This document shows positions 1 through 5,708 of a stretch of 5,708 bases of DNA, piece by piece. The notes under the pieces are model-generated. The model ran no database searches and was not told where the DNA came from. It was given only the letters and a program-made list of their open reading frames with translations. Position 1 is the stretch's first letter. Each line of letters opens with the position of its first letter. Made by a program: the position numbers and the translations under genes. The stretch is from an uncultured Clostridia bacterium. Lineage in GTDB: Bacteria; Bacillota; Clostridia; JAAYHZ01. The stretch spans positions 1 to 5,708 of the forward strand of contig CALCRE010000209.1 of the NCBI GenBank assembly GCA_937894465.1. Direction: 5' to 3'.

Positions 1-17
1 ATAGTAAAGGAATACAA

Positions 18-46
18 TTGACAATATGTATCTGCGGTGCTATGAT
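18..46 (+). promoter_or_regulatory. Sigma-A/sigma-70 promoter with extended -10
   Basis: A consensus -35 box TTGACA at 18-23 is followed by a spacer of exactly 17 bp and a -10 box TATGAT at 41-46 (5 of 6 matches to TATAAT). The bases TGC at 38-40 form the extended -10 element. Transcription should begin near 52-54, giving a leader of about 170 nt before the first gene at 223. The match is strong enough to predict high basal activity of the three-gene operon. A reading frame runs open across these bases from the window edge to 200, but the promoter fit makes coding here unlikely. What lies upstream of base 18 is outside the window. Confidence 0.83.
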
Positions 47-104
47 GTACAGGATATTATGGCCTACGGGCATTAACGACCTAAACGAATACGAGGTTAC
101 AACC

Positions 105-200
105 ATGTACAAATCTTATACCGAAAAGTATTTCGTGTATGATCAAGAAGAGCCGGGAGCTCGATTGTCTTGTTTTTTCTCAAACAAATCAATTCAATAG
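105..200 (+). CDS. Possible 31-residue leader peptide, Tyr-rich start
   Basis: An ATG at 105 is preceded by GAGGT at 93-97 with 7 nt spacing, a usable ribosome binding site. The frame runs 31 codons to TAG at 198-200, ending 22 bp before the first ABC gene. Its first 14 residues, MYKSYTEKYFVYDQ, contain four tyrosines, and the terminator-like hairpin at 144-178 lies within the frame just after them. That order (regulatory codons, then hairpin) resembles amino-acid attenuation leaders. The peptide resembles no family I know. It may equally be a chance frame in a leader, and I found no convincing alternative antiterminator pairing. Treat it as a candidate only. Confidence 0.22.
   Translation: MYKSYTEKYFVYDQEEPGARLSCFFSNKSIQ
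144..178 (+). terminator. Weak terminator-like hairpin in the leader
   Basis: CAAGA (144-148) can pair with TCTTG (168-172), and GAGC (150-153) with GCTC (159-162), around the loop CGGGA. Six T residues follow at 173-178. The two stems are separated by an asymmetric internal loop (1 nt against 5 nt), so stability is only moderate. If active, it would end transcripts from the upstream promoter after about 125 nt, acting as an attenuator or defining a small RNA. It could also be a chance structure. Confidence 0.33.
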
Positions 201-206
201 TGTAGA

Positions 207-219
207 AAGGATGTGGTGA
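207..219 (+). promoter_or_regulatory. Ribosome binding site of first ABC gene
   Basis: AAGGA (207-211) and GGTGA (215-219) lie just upstream of the ATG at 223. GGTGA complements the AUCACC segment next to the anti-Shine-Dalgarno core of 16S rRNA. Together they support 223 as the start, although this site is less perfect than those of the two downstream genes. Confidence 0.6.
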
Positions 220-222
220 AAT

Positions 223-2505
223 ATGAAAGCCGGTGACTTATTGCCTTCCTATATGGATCAGGAACTGAAGAACTTGGATATTAGCAAGGAGGATGTGTTA
301 TATGCCGCACCCTCCGATTTAGACTATACGGGTTTATTTTGCGAAAATTGGCTCATTCTTACCAAGGAGAAGCTCACCATATTAAACGGAACCTCTTTTT
401 CAAGAAAGAAAAAAGGTACCAAGGCTCTTGACGAGACTACCTTTACATTAAAAAATGTTCAAGAATACCTCGTCTCGGATATTGAAAAAATCATAATCAA
501 CGATATGGTTTCCGGAGGCATACTCATTGCCGAGATTAGCGGGAAAGATGTTTTTTTGTGTCGTTTTACCGCTACAAGGCAAAAAGATTTCGGTATTCTA
601 GCCAGAATTCATAGTAAGCTGAAGAACAACGAAGAGATTCATTACGATGAAATCATGCAGGAGCAATCGAAAAACGTGTGTCCGAAATGCGGTCGGTATT
701 ATCCGGATCCGGGAAGAAAAGTTTGTCCTCACTGCATGGATAAGCGTTCGATATTTATAAGGATATTGTCCTTCATGTGGAATTACAAGTGGAGGACGGT
801 ATTGCTGTTGACTTTTATGTTACTAAGCGCAGCCGCCAATATCTTCCGCCCCTATTTAAGTGGTAATATATTGTTTGATGAGGTCTTGGCCCGAGGCGAA
901 AATCCTAATCTTTATGGGAGAATCGGTATGGTCATATTGATGATCGCCGGAGCTCAATTGATTTTTTTGCTGTTTTCCATCATACAAGGTCGTATCAATG
1001 CCACAATTGCCACCAATATTGTTTATGACATTAAGGTCAAGGTGTTTCAAGCCATGCAGGATCTGTCCATGCGTTTCTTTAGCAGTAAAGAAACCGGTAG
1101 TTTGCTTACTCGTGTTAATAATGACGCAAACCGTTTGACGCACTTTTTCCATGACGGCATGCCCTATATGGTTGTCAACCTGTTTGTTTTGATTGGTACC
1201 TTGATTGTTTTGTTTTCCATGAATGTACAATTGACATTGCTGGTTTTACTTCCTGTTCCAATTGTATTATATATTTCAAAAACCATTTTTCCCAAACTCA
1301 ACATATTATATACCAAACGTCACAGGGGCATACGGTATCTAAATTCATTGACCAACGATACATTGACCGGATTTCGTGTTGTAAAGGCTTTTGGAAAAGA
1401 AAAGAACGAGATTGAACGTTTTGCCGGTGCTAATACTATATTTACCAACGCAGTTATTAATATATCCACATATGCCTCAACTGCTTTTCCGCTGATGCAT
1501 CTTTTGGTCAGCTCAGGAACGCTCATCATATGGGGATTTGGCGGATACCAAGTCATTAAAGGTAATCTGAGTTTCGGAAGCTTGGTTGCTTTCAATATGT
1601 ATCTTGGTATGTTATATCAGCCCATCCAGTACATGTCAGACATCGTCAACTGGTGGTCGGATACCATGACCGCCGGGCAAAGAATCTTTGAGATCATAGA
1701 TGCCATACCGGATATCTATGAAGTTCAAAACCCGTTTCCAATGAAGACTACACAAGGTCACATTCAACTAAAGGAGGTTTCTTTTAGTTACGAACCCAAT
1801 AAACCGGTCATTCACAATATCAGTATTGACATTAAACCCGGGGAAACCATAGGGATCGTCGGAAAGTCCGGTGCCGGAAAATCCACATTGGCCAATTTGA
1901 TCACCCGCCTATATGACGTAGATGAGGGGCAAATTTTGGTAGACGGTATTAACATAAAAGAATATAAACTGGATGATCTTCACTCTAAAATCGGTATGGT
2001 CATGCAAGATACATTCTTGTTCTCCGGAACCATAGCAGAAAATATTTCTTATGGCCAACCGGATTCACATCCTGAAAACATCATAAAAGCTTCTATTGCC
2101 GCAGGTGCTCATGACTTTATCATGAAACTACCGGATAAATATGACACATTGATCGGAAAAGAAGGTCAAGACTTATCAGGAGGCGAACGTCAACGGTTGT
2201 CTATCGCCCGTACCATACTACATAATCCGGATGTGTTGATTTTGGACGAAGCCACCGCTTCGGTGGATACTGAAACCGAGATAAAGATACAAAACGCTTT
2301 GGATATTCTGATTGAGAACAAGACCACTTTGGTTATTGCTCATAGGCTATCCACCCTAAGAAGTGCAAATAGAATCGTTGTCATGGATGACGGAAAAATT
2401 ATAGAAGCCGGAACTCATGATGAGTTATTGGAGAAGAAGGGTGAATTCTATCAGATGATGGAAACACAAAAGAAAGCCCTTGAAATCGGAGGTGTCATAA
2501 AATGA
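223..2505 (+). CDS. ABC exporter half-transporter with N-terminal soluble domain and zinc ribbon (subunit 1)
   Basis: This 760-residue protein fuses a membrane domain to an ATPase domain, so it is half of an ATP-driven exporter-fold transporter in the cytoplasmic membrane. Residues 1-145 form a soluble domain rich in predicted beta strands, PH/GRAM-like in style by eye. A zinc ribbon follows (C153, C156, C168, C171; CPKC and CPHC). About six membrane segments lie at roughly 190-210, 235-255, 314-332, 336-352, 420-440 and 450-468. The ATPase domain has A-loop Y523, Walker A GKSGAGKST 547-555, Q-loop Q595, signature LSGGE 651-655, Walker B ending D675 with catalytic E676, and switch H707. Typical half-exporters are about 580 residues; the surplus is the N-terminal module. 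It overlaps the DUF1854 gene by 4 bp and probably pairs with the second ABC protein. Exporter fold is certain; the substrate is unknown, and a link to cyanophycin metabolism is inferred from the gene set only. Confidence 0.95.
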   Translation: MKAGDLLPSYMDQELKNLDISKEDVLYAAPSDLDYTGLFCENWLILTKEKLTILNGTSFSRKKKGTKALDETTFTLKNVQEYLVSDIEKIIINDMVSGGILIAEISGKDVFLCRFTATRQKDFGILARIHSKLKNNEEIHYDEIMQEQSKNVCPKCGRYYPDPGRKVCPHCMDKRSIFIRILSFMWNYKWRTVLLLTFMLLSAAANIFRPYLSGNILFDEVLARGENPNLYGRIGMVILMIAGAQLIFLLFSIIQGRINATIATNIVYDIKVKVFQAMQDLSMRFFSSKETGSLLTRVNNDANRLTHFFHDGMPYMVVNLFVLIGTLIVLFSMNVQLTLLVLLPVPIVLYISKTIFPKLNILYTKRHRGIRYLNSLTNDTLTGFRVVKAFGKEKNEIERFAGANTIFTNAVINISTYASTAFPLMHLLVSSGTLIIWGFGGYQVIKGNLSFGSLVAFNMYLGMLYQPIQYMSDIVNWWSDTMTAGQRIFEIIDAIPDIYEVQNPFPMKTTQGHIQLKEVSFSYEPNKPVIHNISIDIKPGETIGIVGKSGAGKSTLANLITRLYDVDEGQILVDGINIKEYKLDDLHSKIGMVMQDTFLFSGTIAENISYGQPDSHPENIIKASIAAGAHDFIMKLPDKYDTLIGKEGQDLSGGERQRLSIARTILHNPDVLILDEATASVDTETEIKIQNALDILIENKTTLVIAHRLSTLRSANRIVVMDDGKIIEAGTHDELLEKKGEFYQMMETQKKALEIGGVIK
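2488..2494 (+). promoter_or_regulatory. Ribosome binding site deciding the DUF1854 start
   Basis: GGAGGTG lies inside the last codons of the first ABC gene, 7 nt before the ATG at 2502 and 10 nt before a second in-frame ATG at 2505. The 7 nt spacing favours 2502. The site lies within translated sequence, and the start overlaps the upstream stop codon (ATGA), so translation of the two genes is probably coupled. Confidence 0.8.
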
Positions 2506-3062
2506 TGGAATTAACAAAGAAAGAAGTGTTACAGGAAAATAACGAAAAGGAAATTGATGAAAGCTTACAAGAATATACCCAATTAAAATTCATCGATCCG
2601 AACAAAGCTGTGTTCAGCAAAACTCCAGGTGGTTTCTTATCATTACATTATAATGACAAAGAGTATAAAAGAATCAACGTACATAGAACATTTCCTTTTA
2701 CAAGGCCAAATAAGTACATATCCGTCAGTGATGCGGACAAAAACGAAATTGGCTTTATACTTGACATGGATGAGTTGTCGAGAGATCATCGAGAGATCAT
2801 TGACGAGGAATTGTCCGTTCGATATTTCACCCCGGAAATACTGAAAGTCAATCAAATAAAAGAGGAATTCGGTTATTACTACTGGGATGTAGAAACGTCT
2901 TCCGGCTCTCGTAAATTTACTGTGCAAGGCGGTCATAGCAATATGAAAACCATAGATGAAATTCATTTATTGATTATCGACGTGGATGGTAACCGCTATA
3001 AGGTGGAAGATGTTACGAAAATTGATTCAAAATACTTAAAACTAATTGGTGCACTCATCTAG
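2502..3062 (+). CDS. DUF1854 family protein, accessory to the ABC transporter
   Basis: This 186-residue protein has no signal peptide, no membrane segment and no cysteine, so it should be cytosolic. The first 25 or so residues are charged and probably flexible. Residues 45-186 fit the DUF1854 pattern as I remember it: an RTFPFTRPNKYISVSD stretch (62-77) with the family's 'FP...P..YIS..D' pattern, an acidic helix with the 'L..R.F.PEI' pattern (91-113), a W128-containing segment before a Gly-Ser turn (125-141), and a C-terminal 'IDVDGNRY..EDVTKID' strand pair (159-175). The biochemical function of DUF1854 is not known to me. It sits between two ABC half-transporter genes, and NCBI naming calls such proteins 'cyanophycin metabolism-associated' from their neighbourhood in Betaproteobacteria. 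A role as regulator or adaptor of the transporter is inference. Confidence 0.87.
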   Translation: MMELTKKEVLQENNEKEIDESLQEYTQLKFIDPNKAVFSKTPGGFLSLHYNDKEYKRINVHRTFPFTRPNKYISVSDADKNEIGFILDMDELSRDHREIIDEELSVRYFTPEILKVNQIKEEFGYYYWDVETSSGSRKFTVQGGHSNMKTIDEIHLLIIDVDGNRYKVEDVTKIDSKYLKLIGALI

Positions 3063-3069
3063 GAGGTGG
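3061..3069 (+). promoter_or_regulatory. Strong ribosome binding site supporting a TTG start
   Basis: AGGAGGTGG begins within the stop codon (TAG, 3060-3062) of the DUF1854 gene and ends 6 nt before a TTG at 3076. No in-frame ATG occurs until about codon 98, inside the conserved N-terminal domain, so TTG is the only reasonable start. Ribosomes ending DUF1854 stop directly on this site, which suggests coupled translation. Confidence 0.85.
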
Positions 3070-3075
3070 TAATTC

Positions 3076-5268
3076 TTGAAGCTTATTTATGAGCTCCCGA
3101 ATGATATTAAAGAAAAATATCCGGATCTGCTAACCGGAAAAACCATTTTGTACTGCCTTCCGGTTGACATTGACCTTTCCGGTAACTTTTTTAACGGCTA
3201 TGTAGCCGTTACACAAGATTACATACTCTATCTTTCACTAAACAGTACTTCGGAAGTATATAGAATAAAAGATTATGAGTTTTTCGAAAGTACAGCAGAA
3301 GTAGGGGACGGAATTCTCATTGGCCGTAAAGTCGACGGAGAAAGCTATGCACTTGCACGCTTTTCCATGAGATATGTTCCAAGATTCAAATTTATTGCAA
3401 GGGCATTGAACCAGATTTTAACCATCGGTAAATCAAAAGTCGTGTCCACTGATGATGACAATATATGTCCAAAATGCGGCAGGACTTTTGCACAAGGCAC
3501 AAATATATGCCCTTCTTGTATTAACAAGGGTGATATGTTTCGGAAATTGATAAGTATTGCATCCTCAAAGTGGTACTTGTATTTGATTGTGTCTACCATT
3601 TTTATAGCGATAACCGCATTGCGTTTGGTCAACCCGCAAATTACCAGAAACTTAATCGACAATTACATTAATGCACCGGATACCGTGACCCCGGATGTAA
3701 AAGACATGCTGTTCTTAGTGGGCTTAATGGGCGTTATTATGGTTTTCAGTTCTTTTCTTACCATTTTACGGGGTCGTGTGATGGCTAAGGTCGGTGCAGA
3801 AATGGCTAAGGACCTTAGAAGCATGGTATATGAAAAGATACAATCCTTGTCATTGGGGTATATCGGAAAAAGAAAAACCGGTGACTTGATGAACAGGATC
3901 ACCGGTGACACCGATCGGATATCAAACTTTATGGTGCATACCGCACCAAATGTTGTTAATGAACTTTTGACCATGACCGGTATTTTAATCATCATGTTTA
4001 CATTCAATTGGAAGCTTGCATTGATTGTATTGATACCGGTTCCCTTCATATTGATCGTGATGCGTTTGTTCAGAAGTTTTATTCGCAACCTATATCGTAA
4101 GCAATGGCGTCAAAGCGACAGAGCAAACTCCTTGTTACAGGACATTATCAGTGGTATTCGTGTAGTAAAATCATTCGGTAAAGAAAAGTATGCGATTAAC
4201 CAGTTTAAAAATGAAAGTAAAAAACTGGCCGATATTACCATATACAACGAAAAAACTTGGCAAACCTTGTTCCCGGGATTGATGTTCGTTATGGGTATCG
4301 GAAGCTTTTTCATCATGTTGATCGGCGGACGAATGGTGCTTAACGAAACAATGAAGGTCGGAGAGTTGGTTCAGTTCACCACTTATGCAGGAATGCTTTA
4401 CGGCCCTTTAAATATGATCAGCTTTTTCCCCAGAGCAATTTCTGAAGTGGCAACCTCTACTGAAAGAATCTTTGACGTAATTGATCAGGATCCGGACATC
4501 AAAGAATCACCCTCTGCGATAAGCCATGAAATACAAGGAGAAATCGCATTTGATAATGTAACATTCGGCTATCAATCCTATGAGCCGGTATTGGAGAATA
4601 TTGATATTACGATTAATCCCGGTGAGATGCTAGGCTTAGTAGGACATTCAGGTGCCGGTAAGTCCACGTTCATTAATTTGGTCATGCGTTTATATGACGT
4701 TGATGAAGGATCGATAAAAATAGACGGCATTGATATCCGTAATATACGTAAAGAAGACTTGAATCGTCAAATCGGCGTGGTATTACAAGAAACATTCCTC
4801 TTCTCCGGTTCCATTTTGGATAATGTCCGTTATTCCAAACCGGACGCTACTGCTGAGGAGATTATCTTAGCCTGTAAGCTGGCCAATGCTCATGACTTTA
4901 TAGTAAAATTCCCGGATGGATACGACACCATTGTAGGGGAAAGAGGACATCGTGTTTCAGGTGGTGAGCGTCAAAGAATTTCTATTGCACGGGCTATTTT
5001 GTCTAATCCGAGAATATTAATTCTGGACGAAGCGACATCTTCATTGGATACCAACACCGAGTTGAAGATTCAAGAAGCTTTGACTCGCTTGGTAAAAGGG
5101 AGAACCACCATTGCCATTGCCCACAGACTTTCAACTTTAAAATTCGCAAATCGTTTATTGGTCGTTGATAAAGGTAAAAAGGCAGAGCTGGGAACCCATA
5201 AGGAACTAATGGACCTCAAAGGCATTTATTACGGATTGGTCAGTGCACAATTAAAAATGTCAGAATAA
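3076..5268 (+). CDS. ABC exporter half-transporter with N-terminal soluble domain and zinc ribbon (subunit 2)
   Basis: This 730-residue protein is a paralogue of the first ABC protein with the same domain order. Residues 1-120 are the soluble beta-rich domain, and the zinc ribbon uses C131, C134, C145 and C148 (CPKC and CPSC). Membrane segments lie near 166-186, 210-230, 291-309, 312-333, 398-418 and 427-447. The ATPase domain has A-loop Y499, Walker A GHSGAGKST 523-531, Q-loop Q571, signature VSGGE 627-631 (Val for the usual Leu), Walker B ending D651 with catalytic E652, and switch H683. All catalytic residues are present, so it should hydrolyse ATP. It starts at TTG, 13 bp after DUF1854, and is followed by an intrinsic terminator, making it the last gene of the operon. 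The two ABC proteins differ clearly in sequence, which favours a heterodimer over two separate homodimers, though this is inference. The transported substrate cannot be read from the sequence. Confidence 0.95.
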   Translation: MKLIYELPNDIKEKYPDLLTGKTILYCLPVDIDLSGNFFNGYVAVTQDYILYLSLNSTSEVYRIKDYEFFESTAEVGDGILIGRKVDGESYALARFSMRYVPRFKFIARALNQILTIGKSKVVSTDDDNICPKCGRTFAQGTNICPSCINKGDMFRKLISIASSKWYLYLIVSTIFIAITALRLVNPQITRNLIDNYINAPDTVTPDVKDMLFLVGLMGVIMVFSSFLTILRGRVMAKVGAEMAKDLRSMVYEKIQSLSLGYIGKRKTGDLMNRITGDTDRISNFMVHTAPNVVNELLTMTGILIIMFTFNWKLALIVLIPVPFILIVMRLFRSFIRNLYRKQWRQSDRANSLLQDIISGIRVVKSFGKEKYAINQFKNESKKLADITIYNEKTWQTLFPGLMFVMGIGSFFIMLIGGRMVLNETMKVGELVQFTTYAGMLYGPLNMISFFPRAISEVATSTERIFDVIDQDPDIKESPSAISHEIQGEIAFDNVTFGYQSYEPVLENIDITINPGEMLGLVGHSGAGKSTFINLVMRLYDVDEGSIKIDGIDIRNIRKEDLNRQIGVVLQETFLFSGSILDNVRYSKPDATAEEIILACKLANAHDFIVKFPDGYDTIVGERGHRVSGGERQRISIARAILSNPRILILDEATSSLDTNTELKIQEALTRLVKGRTTIAIAHRLSTLKFANRLLVVDKGKKAELGTHKELMDLKGIYYGLVSAQLKMSE

Positions 5269-5274
5269 ACAATC

Positions 5275-5306
5275 AAACAGGAGAAATAAGATCTCCTGTT
5301 TTTTTT
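5275..5306 (+). terminator. Intrinsic terminator of the ABC/DUF1854 operon
   Basis: A perfect 10 bp inverted repeat, AAACAGGAGA (5275-5284) and TCTCCTGTTT (5292-5301), encloses a 7 nt loop. A run of eight T residues at 5299-5306 overlaps the end of the stem. It lies 6 bp after the stop codon of the second ABC gene and ends the three-gene transcript. Confidence 0.93.
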
Positions 5307-5319
5307 ACTTTTTATTATT

Positions 5320-5640
5320 ATGGATCTGGGATTTCCGGTAAGTGCACACGGTTGGCTTTTCTTCACAGTATTCAAAACTTATGGCTATGAAAAGCGATGG
5401 ATTCTGTTATACGAAAACCATCCAATACTTACTTATTTATATTCCATCCACAAGATCGTCCCTTATCTTAAAAACCGACTAAGAAGATATCTGATCCATG
5501 AATACGGGCATATCTGCCAAGTTCTTTTATTAGGTCACTTGTATTGGTTGGTTGTAGAGCTACCGTCTTTTCTTTGAGCCAATCTTTCGCTCTTTATAAA
5601 TTATCGTCAGGCAAACAACATATCCTACAATAACCTTTAG
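5320..5640 (+). pseudogene. Remnant of a small HEYGH-motif membrane protein gene
   Basis: An open frame of 85 codons (5320-5577) has no ribosome binding site and begins 14 bp after a terminator T run, so it is probably not expressed as such. Residues 60-85 (HEYGHICQ, LLLGHLYW, ELPSF) resemble a small clostridial family I remember with the consensus 'HEYGHT.QS..LGPLYL.VIG.PS..W'. Residues 5-24 also resemble the start of that family ('FPVSAHGWLFF..F...GYEK'). Where the family has Trp the frame has TGA (5575-5577), and past it the same frame continues with family-like NNISY before TAG at 5638. The middle part (residues 26-58) does not match and may be frameshifted. The ATG at 5320 overlaps a Trp codon of another frame reading LWIWDF, which fits the family better at this point. 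Together these suggest an inactive gene with stops and frameshifts. The family assignment is from memory. Confidence 0.5.
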
Positions 5641-5642
5641 GT

Positions 5643-5681
5643 AAAGAAAAAGCCCCGCTCTCCGATATGGATGCGGGACTT
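5643..5681 (-). terminator. Intrinsic terminator of the convergent rRNA operon
   Basis: Read on the - strand, AAGTCCCGC pairs with GCGGGGCUU as a 9 bp stem including one U-G pair (5681-5673 with 5658-5650). A smaller inner TCC/GGA pairing caps it, and a U-rich tract (UUUUUCUUU) follows at 5651-5643. It lies about 7 nt beyond the predicted 5S rRNA end. Polarity of the T tract shows that it serves the - strand. Confidence 0.85.
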
Positions 5682-5687
5682 ATATAA

Positions 5688-5708
5688 TTCCGGCGACGAC
5701 CTATCTTC
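5688..5708 (-). rRNA. rrf: 5S ribosomal RNA, 3' end only
   Basis: On the - strand the window edge reads GAAGATAGGTCGTCGCCGGA. This matches the conserved 3' end of bacterial 5S rRNA ('GAGAGTAGGTCGYYGCCGG'), which forms helix I with the 5' end of the molecule. An intrinsic terminator follows directly, as expected at the end of an rRNA operon. Only about 20 nt are visible, so the exact 3' end is approximate, and the rest of the operon lies beyond the window. Confidence 0.72.

Larger units (their letters stand above)
53..222 (+). other. Untranslated leader of the ABC/DUF1854 operon
   Basis: This is the stretch between the predicted transcription start and the first gene. About 170 nt is longer than needed for a simple ribosome binding site. 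I compared it by eye with common riboswitch cores (TPP, c-di-GMP, glutamine, guanidine, T-box) and recognised none. It contains one short reading frame at 105-200 with a plausible ribosome binding site, and one hairpin followed by a T run at 144-178; each is listed separately. Regulation by the leader is possible but is inference only. Confidence 0.5.

Noticed and set aside
3..200. Reading frame open from the window edge to TAG at 200, possibly the end of an upstream gene
   Set aside because: It lies over a near-perfect promoter (18-46), has no recognisable protein similarity and no upstream terminator before the promoter. A true gene end here cannot be excluded, but the promoter explains the bases better.
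53..222. Known riboswitch in the leader
   Set aside because: No conserved core of the common classes is visible by eye; a covariance-model search would settle this.
856..1230. Reading frame of 124 codons on the - strand
   Set aside because: It lies antisense within the membrane domain of the first ABC gene, has low-complexity polar composition and no ribosome site; it is a shadow of the real gene.
2779..2800. Exact 11 bp tandem repeat CGAGAGATCAT inside the DUF1854 gene
   Set aside because: The repeat length is not a multiple of three, yet the frame and family pattern continue through it without an insertion, so a recent duplication is unlikely. It is probably chance.
3663..4088. Reading frame of 141 codons on the - strand
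   Set aside because: Antisense to the membrane domain of the second ABC gene; hydrophobic sense codons yield open antisense frames. No independent support.
5320..5577. Intact 85-residue HEYGH metalloprotease gene
   Set aside because: There is no ribosome site, the ATG directly follows a terminator, and family-like sequence continues past the TGA; a pseudogene is the better reading.
1..5708. CRISPR array, insertion sequence, tRNA or phage genes
   Set aside because: No regularly spaced repeats, transposase motifs, terminal inverted repeats or tRNA-like cloverleaf were seen on either strand.

Overview
The window holds a compact, promoter-to-terminator operon of three genes on the + strand, followed by a decayed gene remnant and, on the opposite strand, the 3' end of a ribosomal RNA operon. 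Moderate-to-low G+C, strong AGGAGG-type ribosome binding sites, a TTG start, intrinsic terminators with long U tracts and the 5S tail all point to a Gram-positive, Clostridia-like Firmicute. No species can be named from the sequence.

Layout. Bases 18-46 carry a near-perfect housekeeping-sigma promoter with an extended -10. About 170 nt of untranslated leader follows; it contains a short Tyr-rich reading frame and a weak terminator-like hairpin. Bases 223-2505 encode the first ABC exporter half-transporter, 2502-3062 a DUF1854 protein, and 3076-5268 a second ABC half-transporter. The genes overlap by 4 bp or are separated by 13 bp, so they should be co-transcribed and translationally coupled. 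A strong intrinsic terminator at 5275-5306 closes the operon. Bases 5320-5640 resemble a broken small HExxH-type membrane protein gene. On the - strand, 5708-5688 match the 3' end of a 5S rRNA, and the rRNA terminator follows at about 5681-5643.

How the genes work together. The two half-transporters share an unusual architecture: a soluble N-terminal domain of about 120-145 residues, then a four-cysteine zinc ribbon, then a standard exporter membrane domain and ATPase domain. They are probably the two subunits of a heterodimer, and both carry complete ATPase motifs. The DUF1854 protein between them is cytosolic and probably an accessory or regulatory partner. From memory of annotation practice, an ABC transporter plus a DUF1854 protein is the pair labelled 'cyanophycin metabolism-associated' because in Betaproteobacteria it sits beside cyanophycin synthetase (cphA) genes. 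No cphA lies in this window, so the substrate is open. The least described points are the paired-subunit form of this system, the N-terminal PH-like plus zinc-ribbon module in both subunits, and the leader.
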